From the NCBI GenBank assembly GCA_900169235.1, contig FWCC01000153.1, forward strand, positions 1-64,000: a DNA stretch of 64,000 bases, read 5' to 3'. Source of the stretch: Zarea fungicola (Eukaryota; Ascomycota; Sordariomycetes; Hypocreales; Cordycipitaceae). Position 1 is the first letter of the stretch. Each line of letters starts with the position of its first letter. The notes below the pieces were generated by a model, which was not told the DNA's origin, did no database searches, and saw only the letters and a program-made list of their open reading frames with translations. This document shows positions 1 to 10,376 of the stretch, piece after piece. The translations under genes and the position numbers were made by a program.

Positions 1-952
1 GTGAGAGGTATTTTAATTAGGTACATCCCTTCCTGAAAAATAGTAAAATGCGGAGTGTACCCAGACTTTTTGTGGGTAGGTTTAGCTAGAGAAAGGACCC
101 AATCAATATATTTTATTTTGCCACCTGTAATGAGATCTATTTAAAGTAACAAGAAGAACAAGGCTATTTGCATCTATATATGAAGTAGGGCAACATAAAG
201 CCGTGTCACGTCTAGATTTATGCCAGCCGCTGGCACTTTTGTTTGTTAGATGGGTAGTTGTTACGTTGATCCAACAGCAACGCGGCCCAGCCGACCCTGC
301 AGGCTCCCATGCGTGCGGAAGCCGGCAGAGAGTGTCGTCAGAGCGACTTCCCATATTTTCGTTTGCACAAGAAAACCTCAGTAAAGATACCAATAGCAGC
401 CAACAGGATAAACCCTTGAATACAAAACTTGGATAAAAAGTGCCGAGACATCGGACTGCTGTGTTACTCTCTGGTAACTAACCCGGCGTGTGTTGGTCTC
501 TTGGTACTATTGGCTGGCGCCCGTTGACGGGCCTTCAGATACGTGGAACTGGTGGGTGTTGTCAGAATGAGGTATGTGGGTGGAAATAAACAACCAATTT
601 ATATACTAAATTGTCAAGTAACTAACTCCAACCACTTGATGCAGCACTCTGGTTTCTGTTTTCAGAGCCCGTCCTCTTGTCTGATGTGGATTCCAGCCCG
701 TGCAAACAGCTCTGTAGATTCGAACTGTTAATACAGGGAATAGATAGACTCCCCCATTTCAACATTTTTTAATAATATCATAGAGAATGGCGCCGAACTT
801 GCACAGGGTTCTAGACTAAAAGACAAATGATTATTACGGGAGCCGATTTTGCCATAACGCGACAACGTTTTTGTGCCTACTCGACATCCAGACAATGTCA
901 GCTGGTCTACCGCGCAGAATGGTCTTTTATAATAGCGTATATGAGTAGTACA
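1..952. other. Intergenic, no gene seen
   Basis: No reading frame here has protein-like composition or recognisable motifs; all open stretches are short and on both strands. The stretch begins at the window edge and ends at the stop codon of the ferric-reductase-like gene on the minus strand, so part of it should be that gene's 3' flank. Confidence 0.6.
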
Positions 953-2822
953 TCAAATCTGCCCCTTTTTAACTCTTTTTTTTTTCTTAGGTTTTGCTGT
1001 TTCAACCAGTGTAACTTGCGAATCGAACGAACTGCGGCTGTAGCTTCTTGGTACGGGCTGAAGTTCTATATCGTCATCAAGAGTCAGATGTGAAATTCTT
1101 TGGCGGCGAATCACTACTTTGTCTGTAGATGGTCGAAATTCCACCTCCATAAATCTGATAAAGCGCTCGGGGGTCGTGTTCTCAAGCGCCAGACTGCGCA
1201 TATCTCTCATGAACGCTCCGTCGCCACAAGCTAAAGCTCTGTCAGCAAAGATAATTCAGGGCGCAAAATCTTATTCGCACCTAAAAGTACACTATCACCA
1301 GGATAGCGAGCTTCCTGGCGCAACTCCCTTGCAAAGGATGCCATATCAAAGTCATGTCGGGCCTTCCAAAAGTCGTTTTCTCGATATGGTGAGTTCTTTC
1401 CTCGCGGGGATGGATACACACACCACACAACTAGTAAATTCTACTCGAATTTTAGTAAAATATCATCACCGGTTCATTTGTATATACACACCTTCGTGTC
1501 GAGTTTTTGCAATAGTTTGAGCTGCTCTGCAACCCAGTCTTCTTGGTCCCTGTTCTCGAGCCACCATATGAGGTCTACGTGACGACTCAGATCACCGAAA
1601 ACAGGCTCCGTGGAGTCTTTAAGTCGGGACGACTTGCTTCGAACCCCCTCGTCGTGGTTGCGCCGCTCGGCAAGATGGCGGGCGAAAGGGAGGACACCTA
1701 GAATCCCCATTCCCTTCGCAGCAAGGACGACAGTTTCATAGGACTGCAGGTGTAAGTCCCTGCCATAAGGTCCATCAAGCCTGAGAAACTGGCCCTTGCG
1801 CACAGTTTCCAGTGATTTACTGTGGTGCCCCGTGTGCGAGATAAGAAAATGCAGCTCAGAAGCGACGCCAGAGGTCACAGTATCCAAGTGGACCCAGAAC
1901 GGCATCATCGGATAGCCCTGGAACAGATCGTAGAAAGGGAGCGGCCCTTTAAAGAAAACATAGAAATAGCAACCTGGGAAGTATTTGATGGGGCGGGTGG
2001 CTTTGAGAGTCACCCGCGTGACCAGGTCGTCCTCTTGTCGCTCTGTCACCTCTGCGTACGTGCGACCAAGCCAAAACATGCGTATGATACGGAAAAGGTG
2101 CGTACTGGTCCACATACCACAGCAAATAAAGGCCAGAATCTTTCCCGTCACGGACCTCAGAAGTAGGACATGCCAGACCAGTCCGGCAAGCCCCGCCAAC
2201 GAGAAAACCAGATGAACCTTGCCGTAGTACTTGCCCAGTTTTCGGCCAGGCCATACGGCAATGATGAATGTGATGAGAAAAGCGCCGGCAGCCTGTAGTA
2301 TCGCGTTAGCGTTTTCTTGCAGTCTAGGGATTCACATACAACGCAGCCTGATTTTGCGGCAGGGGCGGCTGGAGGCCGGCGATACAGCTCCAGCGCGGAA
2401 TGCAGCAGCGCCTCGCAGACTGAGACAACAGCTATCCAGCGGTGGGCGAGGTTGTACACAAAGACTGGTATTTGTACAAAGTCTACCCAAGGGTTGGTCT
2501 TTCCTCCAAGGAAGAGGATCATCGTGTTCGCGGAAGCCAAGAGGGACGCTCTCCGGCTCAGAGTACCCTCCCTTGTACCTTTTTCCTTGATGTTGAGGCT
2601 GAGCAGAACAGCGTTCACACCGAAGTAGAAAAGAAGCAGTGCAGTCTGCAAGTATGACGTCCTCGGCCAAAAGGTCAACGTCAAATGCACCATGCTGGCA
2701 CATTGTCGTCGCAAAAAGGGTGTGATGAACGCGCCAGACGTACGAGCAACGTAGAGCAGTAATGGTAGGGCCACTGCACCGCAAAAAGTGATGAGATAAA
2801 TTTGAACGAAATCGAGGATCAT
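953..2822 (-). CDS. Ferric reductase-like transmembrane flavocytochrome (FRE/NOX family)
   Basis: Seen: a four-exon model, complement(join(953..1230,1281..1430,1488..2292,2340..2822)), gives an uninterrupted 571-aa frame. The first ATG in frame is at 2822. The N-terminal half has several membrane segments with two His pairs, each pair separated by 13 residues (AHRWIAVVSVCEALLH and VHLVFSLAGLAGLVWH), the bis-haem signature of the family. The C-terminal half is a cytosolic FAD/NAD(P)H reductase: LDGPYGRD, a degenerate nucleotide stretch (AAKGMGILGVLPFARHL) and VLLACGDGAFMRDMR, equivalent to the CG-rich NAD-binding end motif. The tail is Lys-rich (KPKKKKRVKKG). Known: the family moves electrons from NADPH through FAD and haem across a membrane, usually to reduce Fe(III) before uptake. 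Inferred: the substrate. Odd: the last intron has a weak donor (gtgcga), chosen because it restores VLLACGDG. Ferric reductases are a recurrent cargo of Starship elements, relevant to the recombinase at 17.7-20.2 kb. Confidence 0.82.
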
Positions 2823-3163
2823 GGTCTTGTACAATAGGTCTCTTGTGTCACGGACAGATAGTTATGTGGAATCACTCTCCTATAGGAGTTCGTAAATGTG
2901 ATGAAAATGGCCTTTGTTTATTATCTGACAAGATACAAAGAGTGAACCAAGATACAGACGCCGAGACCACCTATTCAGTGAATAAGCTAGCAGACTAAAA
3001 CAGCTCTGGCGGCAACTGCAACTCGTTGCTGTAGCCTGTAAGCAGCTCTCTGCGACAGCCGTTGCGGAAAGTCCAGGTACCATCTCGCTGTAAAAGCGCC
3101 CTTTCCCGCCCCGAGCGGCAGCTCCACGCGCTACGCAACTTTTGCTCTTTAACAGCCAGAACC

Positions 3164-3846
3164 ATGGAGTCCTTCAACTCGTCGTGGGCAGTTGACTTTC
3201 CAGTGGGAGTTAAACTTGGCAAGTTCGGACAGTAAGTAGATCCACTCTCAGCAGAGCTTCTTCTCTGACCTTATATAGGCTCTTGTCGACAAAACCGGCT
3301 CGCTTTCTTGTTGGCAAGGACGCAACAGAATTCCACTTACACGGCGGACTCGTTGCGAGGCTCTCTGCCCCTCTTGACGCACTAGTTAACCGCACCACAG
3401 TGGCACGCATGAGAGACACAGACGCTAGTGTGTTTATGCTGTTTGCCCAATTTGTGTATTCTGGTAACTATGCTCTCGAGCCCTCAGCAGGCAAAGCCAC
3501 AAATGGTACATGTTCTCCGCGCAGTGCACTTATCCAGCATGCAAAGTTGTGGTCCTTTGCACAGACTTATCGTGTTGAAGCTTTACAACGCGTCGTGTCC
3601 ATGCAGCTGGCCAGGGAACTAGACGCCTGGACGGCGCCGCCTGGTAGCTTTATCGCTGACTTTCGGGCCTTGGTGTACTATGTATACGGCAACAGTTGCA
3701 GTTTTGAGCTGCGCCATATTGTTGCCCAATTTGCAGCGCGGATTGCGGATGGCATGTCCGATGAGCCAGGTTGGGAGAGCTTGCTGTGGGACTATCCTGG
3801 TTTTGCGCTGGACTTGCTTCAAGCTATGGCACTGGTACCACAGTAG
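3164..3846 (+). CDS. BTB/POZ domain protein
   Basis: Seen: two exons, join(3164..3231,3279..3846), 211 aa. The ATG at 3164 is in frame through a 47-bp intron (gtaagt..tatag) with the main exon. The sequence follows fungal BTB proteins: FLVGKDATEFHLHGGLVARLS (beta strand and dimer helix), then 'S-APLDALVN', 'FMLFAQFVYSGNY' at the end of the fold, followed by helices that resemble the BACK-like tail of the family. Known: such single-domain BTB proteins act as dimerisation modules or cullin-3 adaptors. The particular partner cannot be told from sequence. The start lies about 340 bp from the divergent ferric-reductase-like gene, so the two may share a promoter region. Confidence 0.78.
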
Positions 3847-4311
3847 GGTTGAGTTATGCTTTGACGCAGTGGGACAGCGAGTTCAATGTTACTTCATTCA
3901 TGTTGCCTTGTAATAGCGTTCATATGTGCCATGTGTTTCCTACCGTGACTTGTACATTGTAGCCTACCGTGGTGGGTGGACGGCGGCAGAAGACCCTATT
4001 CCGGCCAACCACGCTGGAGCTGCCAAGGGAGGTGTGGGTGGCACCCCTGGACCTCTTGTTCCAACTTGCGCGCGCGTAGATGCTCTGTTGGAAGCAGAAA
4101 GCTGACCTCGCTCTTTACACGGGATTTTGTAAAAATAGAACAATTCAAGAGAATCATACAAAGCAGTTGATATTTCTGAAAACTTAAAGAGTCCCTCTGT
4201 CCCCGTGTTACTCTCACTCACAATCCAGTCATTCACCCTCCACTTCCTTCTATCCTTTACTGTACAACTGCTTTCTGACAACGGCCGCAGTCCCCTTTTA
4301 CCTTTATCATC

Positions 4312-4890
4312 ATGTCATCCCAGCCAAAGCTCCCAATTGATACAGACCGTAGCTTCAAGATACGTTCAAACAACATCATGAAGAAGTCGGTGAAACTCAC
4401 CAGCATCGGCGCACGGATTGCAATCTACATGGAGAGGGGAGATACGCGAATTGTCTTTAAGACCCATCCTGATCTCCTCCCGGATTGGAACACATGTGGA
4501 GCAGACCAAGTAAATCCGGATGCCTTCCCTGACGAACTAAATTTCAACGAATTTCGGTTCTCATCCAGTCCCAGGCCTGCAGAGGCAGCCTCCAACCAGG
4601 TGGTGGTTGCCAGCAGCCCCAGCGCCAGCCCTGCAGGCAGCTTGGCACCTTCAAGGCTGCCTGACATCAGCCCTCCACCGGAGGCATTCTCGATCACTGG
4701 GTCGAAGGATTTTCAAGCCCCTGTTGCAGACTATGAAGATCCACTGCTACAGATCCTGGCAACAAATAACCAGTCCAAAGGCACAAGCAGCCCATCGGCC
4801 AAGAAGCGAAAGCGGCCAGCTTCGGTGCCTGTGGCGAGTGTACCCACTCAGCAACGCAAAAGAGCCAAGACAGCATCCTGGTTTGTCTGA
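4312..4890 (+). CDS. Orphan protein with MADS-like N-terminus; paralogue of 13234-13719
   Basis: Seen: one exon, 192 aa, ATG at 4312. Residues about 14-50 (FKIRSNNIMKKSVKLTSIG.. then IAIYMERGDTRIVF) have the order of basic, KK-x-x-x-LTS and hydrophobic strand positions of a MADS/SRF-type domain, but the match is loose. The middle is Ser/Pro/Ala-rich and probably disordered. The C-terminus has two basic clusters (KKRKRP and RKRAKTASWF) that look like a bipartite nuclear signal. The same C-terminal end and a GADQ..P motif occur in the protein at 13234-13719 (ending KRARTAVWFD). I know no function. Inferred: a nuclear protein of a lineage-specific fungal family. A CT-rich stretch precedes the start, as in expressed fungal genes. 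Confidence 0.7.
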   Translation: MSSQPKLPIDTDRSFKIRSNNIMKKSVKLTSIGARIAIYMERGDTRIVFKTHPDLLPDWNTCGADQVNPDAFPDELNFNEFRFSSSPRPAEAASNQVVVASSPSASPAGSLAPSRLPDISPPPEAFSITGSKDFQAPVADYEDPLLQILATNNQSKGTSSPSAKKRKRPASVPVASVPTQQRKRAKTASWFV

Positions 4891-5312
4891 CCGCAGGACA
4901 ACACTGTCAAAGAAATTTGACCCTTGTTATCACTTGTATTATTGGAGCGCTTTTGGAAGTCTGTGTATGTGTATTGGAAAGTTTTCAGGGAAAATAGTTA
5001 ATTCACATTCATTATGTGGTTGCAATTGCTCTAAATTAAATAGAGAGCTAAATGGAAAGATCATTTGTATTATGCACTTATTTTTAATCGGACACTATTG
5101 GCGGAACCAGTTGCGCTGATGACATAGGTACTCCGTGATATCCTTCGCCAAGAGTTTGGAACTCAGGTCCTGTTCACCCCTGGCTTGGTCACTGAGCAGG
5201 TGGGCCTGGCGTTGTACCGCCTTAGGCAAGGTACCTGTCCTGCAAGAGTACAAGGCGCAAGGTGCTCTTCCAAGCGGTTTATTGCATAACTACCTAGCTA
5301 GTGGTGACTTCG
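4891..5312. other. Intergenic, no gene seen
   Basis: AT-rich 3' flank between two converging genes. No supported frame or structured element was seen. Confidence 0.55.
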
Positions 5313-5888
5313 CTAATCCACCCTCTGTCCACACTCCCTGCACCTTCTAGGGGTGGCATCCTCCAAACTCAAACTCTCCATCATACGAGACATTATGGAA
5401 TCAGCTCTCGAGCGTAGCGGCACGCTCGGCAACTTAAATTTGACACGCTTTTCGCTCTTTGTCACTGCACGTTCAGTTCTTGGCAGAGCTGGACGGTTGT
5501 CAATCTCGGCATTGTGCATGTCGACGAGATGTTGGGTGCTGCTGCTGTAGGCCGGCCGTCGCTTGGGACTGGGCCTGACAGCTTCTCCATGCCTCGCCTG
5601 CGTTTCGCGGGGTCGAGACAAAATTCTCGCGTGTCTTTTTGAGTCGTGAGGGTGGCGGGCTTGTTCTAATGGATGCGGCATTGATTGCCTGTCACTCACG
5701 GCATCTTGCACCCAGCTTGGATAGGAGCGTTCTGCAAGTGGATGCGGTGTTGGTTGTCTGCTCTCCACTACATTGTAGCGTGGATCGCGAGTGCGGCGGC
5801 CGTGTCGGAATGGATATGGCGTTGGTTGCCTGTCCGCCACAGCATAACGCCAGCTTGGCTCAAGTGGTGTGGGGCGTGATCGAGGCAT
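5313..5888 (-). CDS. Orphan Pro/Arg-rich protein with three imperfect repeats
   Basis: Seen: open frame of 191 aa from ATG at 5888. The first 75 residues hold three imperfect repeats of about 22-25 aa built around DRQPTPYP / SRQPTPHP / DRQSMPHP, each preceded by an aromatic/AV segment (WRYAVA, RYNVVE, VQDAVS). The rest is basic and probably disordered, with a KRVKFKLP segment, and ends in RRCRECGQRVD. The frame stays open upstream of the ATG, and a possible acceptor (ctctcacag) near 5930 would add DAVTFVKLQEP, which resembles another repeat unit; the true N-terminus is therefore uncertain. No family recognised. The repeats suggest a ligand-binding or scaffold tail rather than an enzyme. Expression is not shown by the sequence. 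Confidence 0.5.
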   Translation of the reverse strand: MPRSRPTPLEPSWRYAVADRQPTPYPFRHGRRTRDPRYNVVESRQPTPHPLAERSYPSWVQDAVSDRQSMPHPLEQARHPHDSKRHARILSRPRETQARHGEAVRPSPKRRPAYSSSTQHLVDMHNAEIDNRPALPRTERAVTKSEKRVKFKLPSVPLRSRADSIMSRMMESLSLEDATPRRCRECGQRVD

Positions 5889-6223
5889 TGGTTCTTGTAA
5901 TTTAACGAATGTAACTGCATCTGTGAGAGTATGTGAATGAATATGTATGTGGAAGCTGAGCTGTGGTAGCTCTCAAGTCTGTTTTCTGATTGCAGACCTC
6001 CGGCTTGGGCTCTCACCATTATCACTTCTCTGCATACGCGTTCTTGTCACTCGTTCATGTCACCCGTTCACTGCTTGCAGATTGCCGCCTTAGTGCCGTG
6101 CCGCCAGCGAACTATTAGGGTATAAAGCAGGCTGCACATGGCGCCAAACACAAGCAATTTGCCTTACCCTGTCATCTCTCCCAAAAGAACCAGCTTACAC
6201 GTTGCCCTTTCCTGTCTGATAGA

Positions 6224-7912
6224 ATGGCCAAGAAGTCCAAGTCCAAGAAGAAGGATAAGTCAGAACTGACATGGGATGATGCCACGGTAGCCAAGCATCT
6301 CCAACCAACCCTTGCTAAGAAAAAGATCTGGTGGCCGAAAGAAGCTACCAAGAAGAAGCTTATTGAGATCCTCAAGGATAATGATGTCTCACTTGACGAA
6401 GTTTTAAACGGCAAGAAGCCGCGAAAATTTAAACGGCCACCAAAGCCAGAGTCAGAGGCAGAGGCAGAGTCAGAGGCAGAGGCAGAGTCAGAGTCAGAGT
6501 CAGAGTCAGAGTCAGAGTCAGAGTCAGAGTCAGAGTCAGAGGCAGAGGCAGAGGCAGAAATGGAGAGCGGGGATGAGGAGGAGGAGAGCGAGACTGAGAA
6601 TAAGAAGAAAACGAAGGAAGAAAAGGCGAAAGAGGCGAGGAGAGAGAGGGAAAGGGAGAAGAAGGAGAGGGAGAGGGAGAAAAAGAGGGAAAAAGAGGGG
6701 AAAAAGAAGGAGGAGAAAACAAAGACGCGCAAGCCCATGGAGAAACCTTCCCAACCATTAGCACACTATGAAATGGCGGTATGGGGGGATCCCTTAAGGT
6801 CAAAGTTACTACCATCAGTTACGAAAGCAGGAGAGGAATTCCACGGCTACCTTCTTGACTTCTCTAAAGTAGTTAAGGGGAATAGTCCTCACAGTCCCGT
6901 GGCGTTTTGGTTTTTTGCTGATTCTTTGGTAAAGGCACATGAAGATGACGAAGATATTAACCAACTCTATAATTCAATCGGGAGGTTCGCCGCCTATCCT
7001 GAGATCTGGCACCACGAACTGAAGTCGCTTAAGAACAGTCATACTCGGTGGAATCGATGGCGAGAGTTGTGCAAATTGGAACAGAGCAAAAAAGCGGAAT
7101 TTACCATCAGCAAACCCGCTTCGAGCAAAAAATCCTCGGCCAAAAAATCCTCGGCCAAAAAATCCTCGGCCAAAAAATCTTCGAGAAATGACGACGATGG
7201 CGACTTGAGGATGGACGATGATATTGGTGGCGATGATGATAATGGCGATGATGATAGTGGCGATGAAGCCGGCGCCGCCAACGGCAAAGCCACCAATTAC
7301 AGTAGTGAGGAAAGTGACGGCAGCGATGAGGAAGGGAACAGCGGAAAATATGACAGTGAAAAAGGCCGAGAAAGGCGGCGCACCGGCAAGTTGCAAGAAG
7401 CAGATGTAATAAAGATAATGGATCCGGACGCGCCTAGCGAAGAAGTCAGGGCAGAAATCATCGGCCGCCACCCAACTAGAAAGGGATGGCTTGTGCTCGC
7501 ATTACCAAGCAACAACAGGCAGTACCCGAAACTATCCCGCGGATACTGTGTTGATGGCTCCTCAGGCGAGTACAGTGACGCATTTAAAAGCTATGTGACG
7601 GAGGGTTCCAATATTACCCTGTCGACAGGCGCAGAAGGAAGCCTGGAACGGGGCAACAAAAAAATAGATGCATCGCAATTTGAGCTGAACCTCGTCACAA
7701 CGGTGCCATGGGGCAAGAATATGCATACCCACGGTTATGGGGCCGATCACACAAGCAAGGGGAGTTTCGTGATGTTCTCTAAACAGGTTCTCAGCAAGGT
7801 TTGGACCGCAACAGATGCTGCGGACGTGCTGAACGATCACATGCGGAAGGCAGGACAAAACATTCCCGGAAGAGGAGTCAAGGAAATTAAGGCAAAGTCG
7901 TGGAGGAAGTAA
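6224..7912 (+). CDS. Highly charged Ser-Glu repeat protein, unknown function
   Basis: Seen: one long exon, 562 aa, ATG at 6224 after a CT-rich stretch. Layout: a Lys-rich N-terminus (MAKKSKSKKKDK) and a short segment resembling a small helical domain (TWDDATVAKHLQP..KKKLIEILKDNDVSLDEVL, residues about 15-60); 18 Glu-Ser/Glu-Ala dipeptides; a Lys/Glu/Arg-rich probable coiled coil; a more globular stretch (about 180-290); four AKKSS units; an Asp-rich acidic block; and a C-terminal domain of about 130 aa (EVRAEIIGRHPTRKGWLVLAL.. to the end) with GYGADHTSKGSFVMFSK. The N-terminal helices resemble SAP/HeH DNA-binding modules only loosely. Inferred: nuclear or chromatin-associated, from the charge pattern. 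No family is recognised. The reading frame is intact across both repeats. Confidence 0.7.
   Translation: MAKKSKSKKKDKSELTWDDATVAKHLQPTLAKKKIWWPKEATKKKLIEILKDNDVSLDEVLNGKKPRKFKRPPKPESEAEAESEAEAESESESESESESESESESEAEAEAEMESGDEEEESETENKKKTKEEKAKEARREREREKKEREREKKREKEGKKKEEKTKTRKPMEKPSQPLAHYEMAVWGDPLRSKLLPSVTKAGEEFHGYLLDFSKVVKGNSPHSPVAFWFFADSLVKAHEDDEDINQLYNSIGRFAAYPEIWHHELKSLKNSHTRWNRWRELCKLEQSKKAEFTISKPASSKKSSAKKSSAKKSSAKKSSRNDDDGDLRMDDDIGGDDDNGDDDSGDEAGAANGKATNYSSEESDGSDEEGNSGKYDSEKGRERRRTGKLQEADVIKIMDPDAPSEEVRAEIIGRHPTRKGWLVLALPSNNRQYPKLSRGYCVDGSSGEYSDAFKSYVTEGSNITLSTGAEGSLERGNKKIDASQFELNLVTTVPWGKNMHTHGYGADHTSKGSFVMFSKQVLSKVWTATDAADVLNDHMRKAGQNIPGRGVKEIKAKSWRK
6449..6556 (+). repeat. GAGTCA/GAGGCA hexanucleotide repeat (18 units)
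   Basis: Eighteen in-frame hexamers, a mix of gagtca and gaggca, encode alternating Glu-Ser and Glu-Ala inside the charged protein at 6224-7912. Units of 6 bp keep the frame, so length changes would alter only the acidic linker. Confidence 0.95.
7126..7183 (+). repeat. 15-bp coding minisatellite (about 4 units)
   Basis: Unit caaaaaatcctcggc, four near-identical copies, encoding repeated AKKSS in the charged protein at 6224-7912. The 15-bp period preserves the frame; Lys-rich AKKSS resembles histone-H1-like tails. Confidence 0.95.
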
Positions 7913-8630
7913 CAGTGTTCTTATTTTAATTCCTTAGTTTGTACTTAATGTCTGTTTAGTCTTATAGAATCTAGAATGTCAAAAGAGATCTGCCTTTTAG
8001 CAATATCCTGACTTGTGCGCAACCTCAGCTGGATAGAGCAGTAGAGTTTCTATGTTAACATTGACCATAGAAAAAAAAAGGCTAGATAATCCGGCGAACT
8101 AAATATGTGCTTCACCTGTTTTCGTTGCACTTCTACTGTCAAGATAAACCAGTCTTTGTATGTAGGGTAGCTTATGCAAACAGTTGCAATTGGAGGTCTT
8201 TGTGTCGGTATAAGTATTGTGATTGGAAAATCTAGCTACTGGTAGAGGAGGAAATTCCTCCATACAGAAGGTCAAAAGCAGGAAAATCCAACAACAAACA
8301 TGCATCATCACTTTGGCACGTAATACTCAAATCGGGGCCATTGTTGTGGCTTTATTTAGTTGTTGGTCTTACAGTGGTTTTTTTTGGTTGGTACACATAT
8401 TCCATTCTCTGTATGCACACAGTAGCTACTTTAAAACAGACAAAGGAGAATTGACCCGAAACGACGCAATCCTTCAATTAAACACAAACAAAACTCAGGC
8501 CTGCTGAGAGAAACAAACATTCCCACTCGCCATGTCCATCATGTAAGACTCGCGCATCCGCTTTGGAGGAAGCGGACCAGTTGTGGCCGCGCGCCTCTTG
8601 AGGTCCCGTACAATCCGGCATCCATAATGA
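7913..8630. other. Intergenic, no gene seen
   Basis: About 0.7 kb between convergent genes. Only short frames on both strands; a D-arm-like string near 8020-8045 does not make a tRNA. Confidence 0.55.
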
Positions 8631-9716
8631 TCAATAGTGCGGCGACTGCTGATTCAAATTCCGACGCTGTCGGAACGCTGAACTATGGAAGGATAGCGGA
8701 ACAGTCCAATCGATTGTGGGCCAGGCAGTTGGTGTTGTTGGAAGCGCCTGGCTTGTGGGCATCATAGGTCCCAGCGCGGTCGGACAGCTGTAAGAGTAGT
8801 GGAAGACTGTTTCAAACGATCGTAGATCAGGAGTGCTCGTGTTGTTGGAAGTGGGAGCTTTTCTCGTAGGCTGGATAGAAACTGTCTCCTCCCCTGAGGC
8901 GGGGGCTGCCGGCGATGAGTTTGCGCCGTGGGTAAGAAGGGATGAGTGCTGCGCATCTATCATGGCTTTGTACTCCTTTGCAACTCTCTCTTGAAGCTGG
9001 AACATTTTCTTCTCCTGATCCCCACCGCATGGTACGGTGATGCGACCTGCAACTACTGACACGTTATTTGGGCGTATGGTGTCACAATCGTCCGGTGTGA
9101 TTGTCTGGACACCGCATTCAGTCAACAGGTCACGCAATTCAGGCCAGTCCACAGCCCTGTGGCCGAGAAATCCATAGTCCTGGTCCTTGAATGAGACTAG
9201 TACAGTGACTTTGACGCTGTCCTCTAGCCTAACCAGCTCTGCAGATGTCCCAAATAGCGTCTGGATGAGGATCCTGGCTCTGTCAGGAAAATGAGACAAC
9301 ATTTGATTGATATTTTCGGAGGTGCAGCTCTGACAACTGGCTGACGGCAATGTGTTAACGTCGGTGGAAGTGGAAAAGTTCTGAGTTTCCATGTCTTTGC
9401 CCTGCGCAGCTGCCATGGCTTGGAATTCCTTTCCAACGGTCGTTAAAAGCTGGGAGAACGCCTTCGCTTTATCTTCGTTGGGTGGAGCTATTACAGCGTC
9501 ATAAGCATCAGGAGTGGTGAGTTGGACACTCCCCATAGTCAATAGGTCATGCAATTCAGGCCAGTCCACGGCCCGATGGCCTAGAAATCCGTAGTCTTGG
9601 TCCTCGAACGAGACCAGTACAGTGGCCTTGATGTTGTCGTCTAGCTTGACTAGCGCTGCGGATGTCCCATAGAGGTTCTGAACGAATACGCTAGCCGTAG
9701 GTGGAAGAGAAGACAT
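8631..9716 (-). CDS. Orphan protein with an internal ~100-aa duplication
   Basis: Seen: one exon, 361 aa from ATG at 9716. The frame is open further upstream but only through a microsatellite of gttgataatg type (about 9760-9805) with no ATG, so 9716 is preferred. Two homologous modules span residues about 9-105 and 148-256. Both contain a run of 17 identical residues (DQDYGFLGHRAVDWPEL), preceded by GTSA-x-LV-x-L-x-D and VTVLVSF and followed by a helix ending in KE-x-x-AM. The linker has a SCQSC motif; the C-terminal 100 aa are Ser/Thr/Pro-rich. I do not recognise the module. Inferred: a soluble intracellular protein; the module length and two-copy layout suggest a dimer-like fold or paired ligand sites. 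No introns are evident. Confidence 0.65.
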   Translation of the reverse strand: MSSLPPTASVFVQNLYGTSAALVKLDDNIKATVLVSFEDQDYGFLGHRAVDWPELHDLLTMGSVQLTTPDAYDAVIAPPNEDKAKAFSQLLTTVGKEFQAMAAAQGKDMETQNFSTSTDVNTLPSASCQSCTSENINQMLSHFPDRARILIQTLFGTSAELVRLEDSVKVTVLVSFKDQDYGFLGHRAVDWPELRDLLTECGVQTITPDDCDTIRPNNVSVVAGRITVPCGGDQEKKMFQLQERVAKEYKAMIDAQHSSLLTHGANSSPAAPASGEETVSIQPTRKAPTSNNTSTPDLRSFETVFHYSYSCPTALGPMMPTSQALPTTPTAWPTIDWTVPLSFHSSAFRQRRNLNQQSPHY

Positions 9717-10376
9717 TTTGTTGTGGGCTGAAAAATTTAATGAGCTTGATAATAAAGTTGGCAATGAGGTTGGTAATGGAGTTGATAATGAACTTGTAAT
9801 GAAATAATTAAAGATAAAAGTTGAACTTCCGGTGGTCCGCGATGGCAATACTTATAGTCAAAGTCGTTATTCAATAAGGCCAAGTTAAGCCCTGCGTTTT
9901 TGGCGGGAAAGCGGTCTCCGAGAACAGAGAACACACCAGCTGCCAGGAAAGACCACAAGGCTGACTCTTGGCGCCTATGCATTCTAGATACAATAGCCGC
10001 CCATGGTAAAACCTAGACATGTTGGGCTGGGATGGTACGCCACAGCGCCAAAAACAGCGCCAATAAACAGGATACTGAAAACAGGATTCACAAAGCTGCA
10101 ATATGCCCATGGGGACGGTATTCACATAACTGAAATCGTAAGCTACCTGTTTGGTTGCGGCTGTACGCCAAAGCGCTACGAGATTGGCACTAGAAATGGA
10201 CTTTCACAGAACTGAAAAAGTACTTACGTCGGGTAGGGGCGACGTCACGAGCCGAAGCCTGTTCAAATGGGGCCGGGTGTGCGTGGCGATGCAGTTGAAA
10301 TGCACAGCAGATTGGTATGTCTGCAGTTCGTATCGCCTCGTCGTTGTGTGTCGCTATATGATTAGCAATACAAGAT
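9717..10376. other. Intergenic with gttgataatg-type microsatellite
   Basis: Promoter side of the duplicated-module orphan. About 9735-9805 holds degenerate 8-12-bp repeats around gttgataatga/gttggtaatg. Beyond it I see no supported gene. Confidence 0.5.

Noticed and set aside
1119..2628. Plus-strand frames antisense to the ferric-reductase-like gene
   Set aside because: They have no motifs, and the minus-strand exons give a full family-like protein.
8016..8055. tRNA D-arm-like string (cagctggatagagca)
   Set aside because: No B box, no matching T-arm or acceptor stem downstream; it does not fold as a tRNA.
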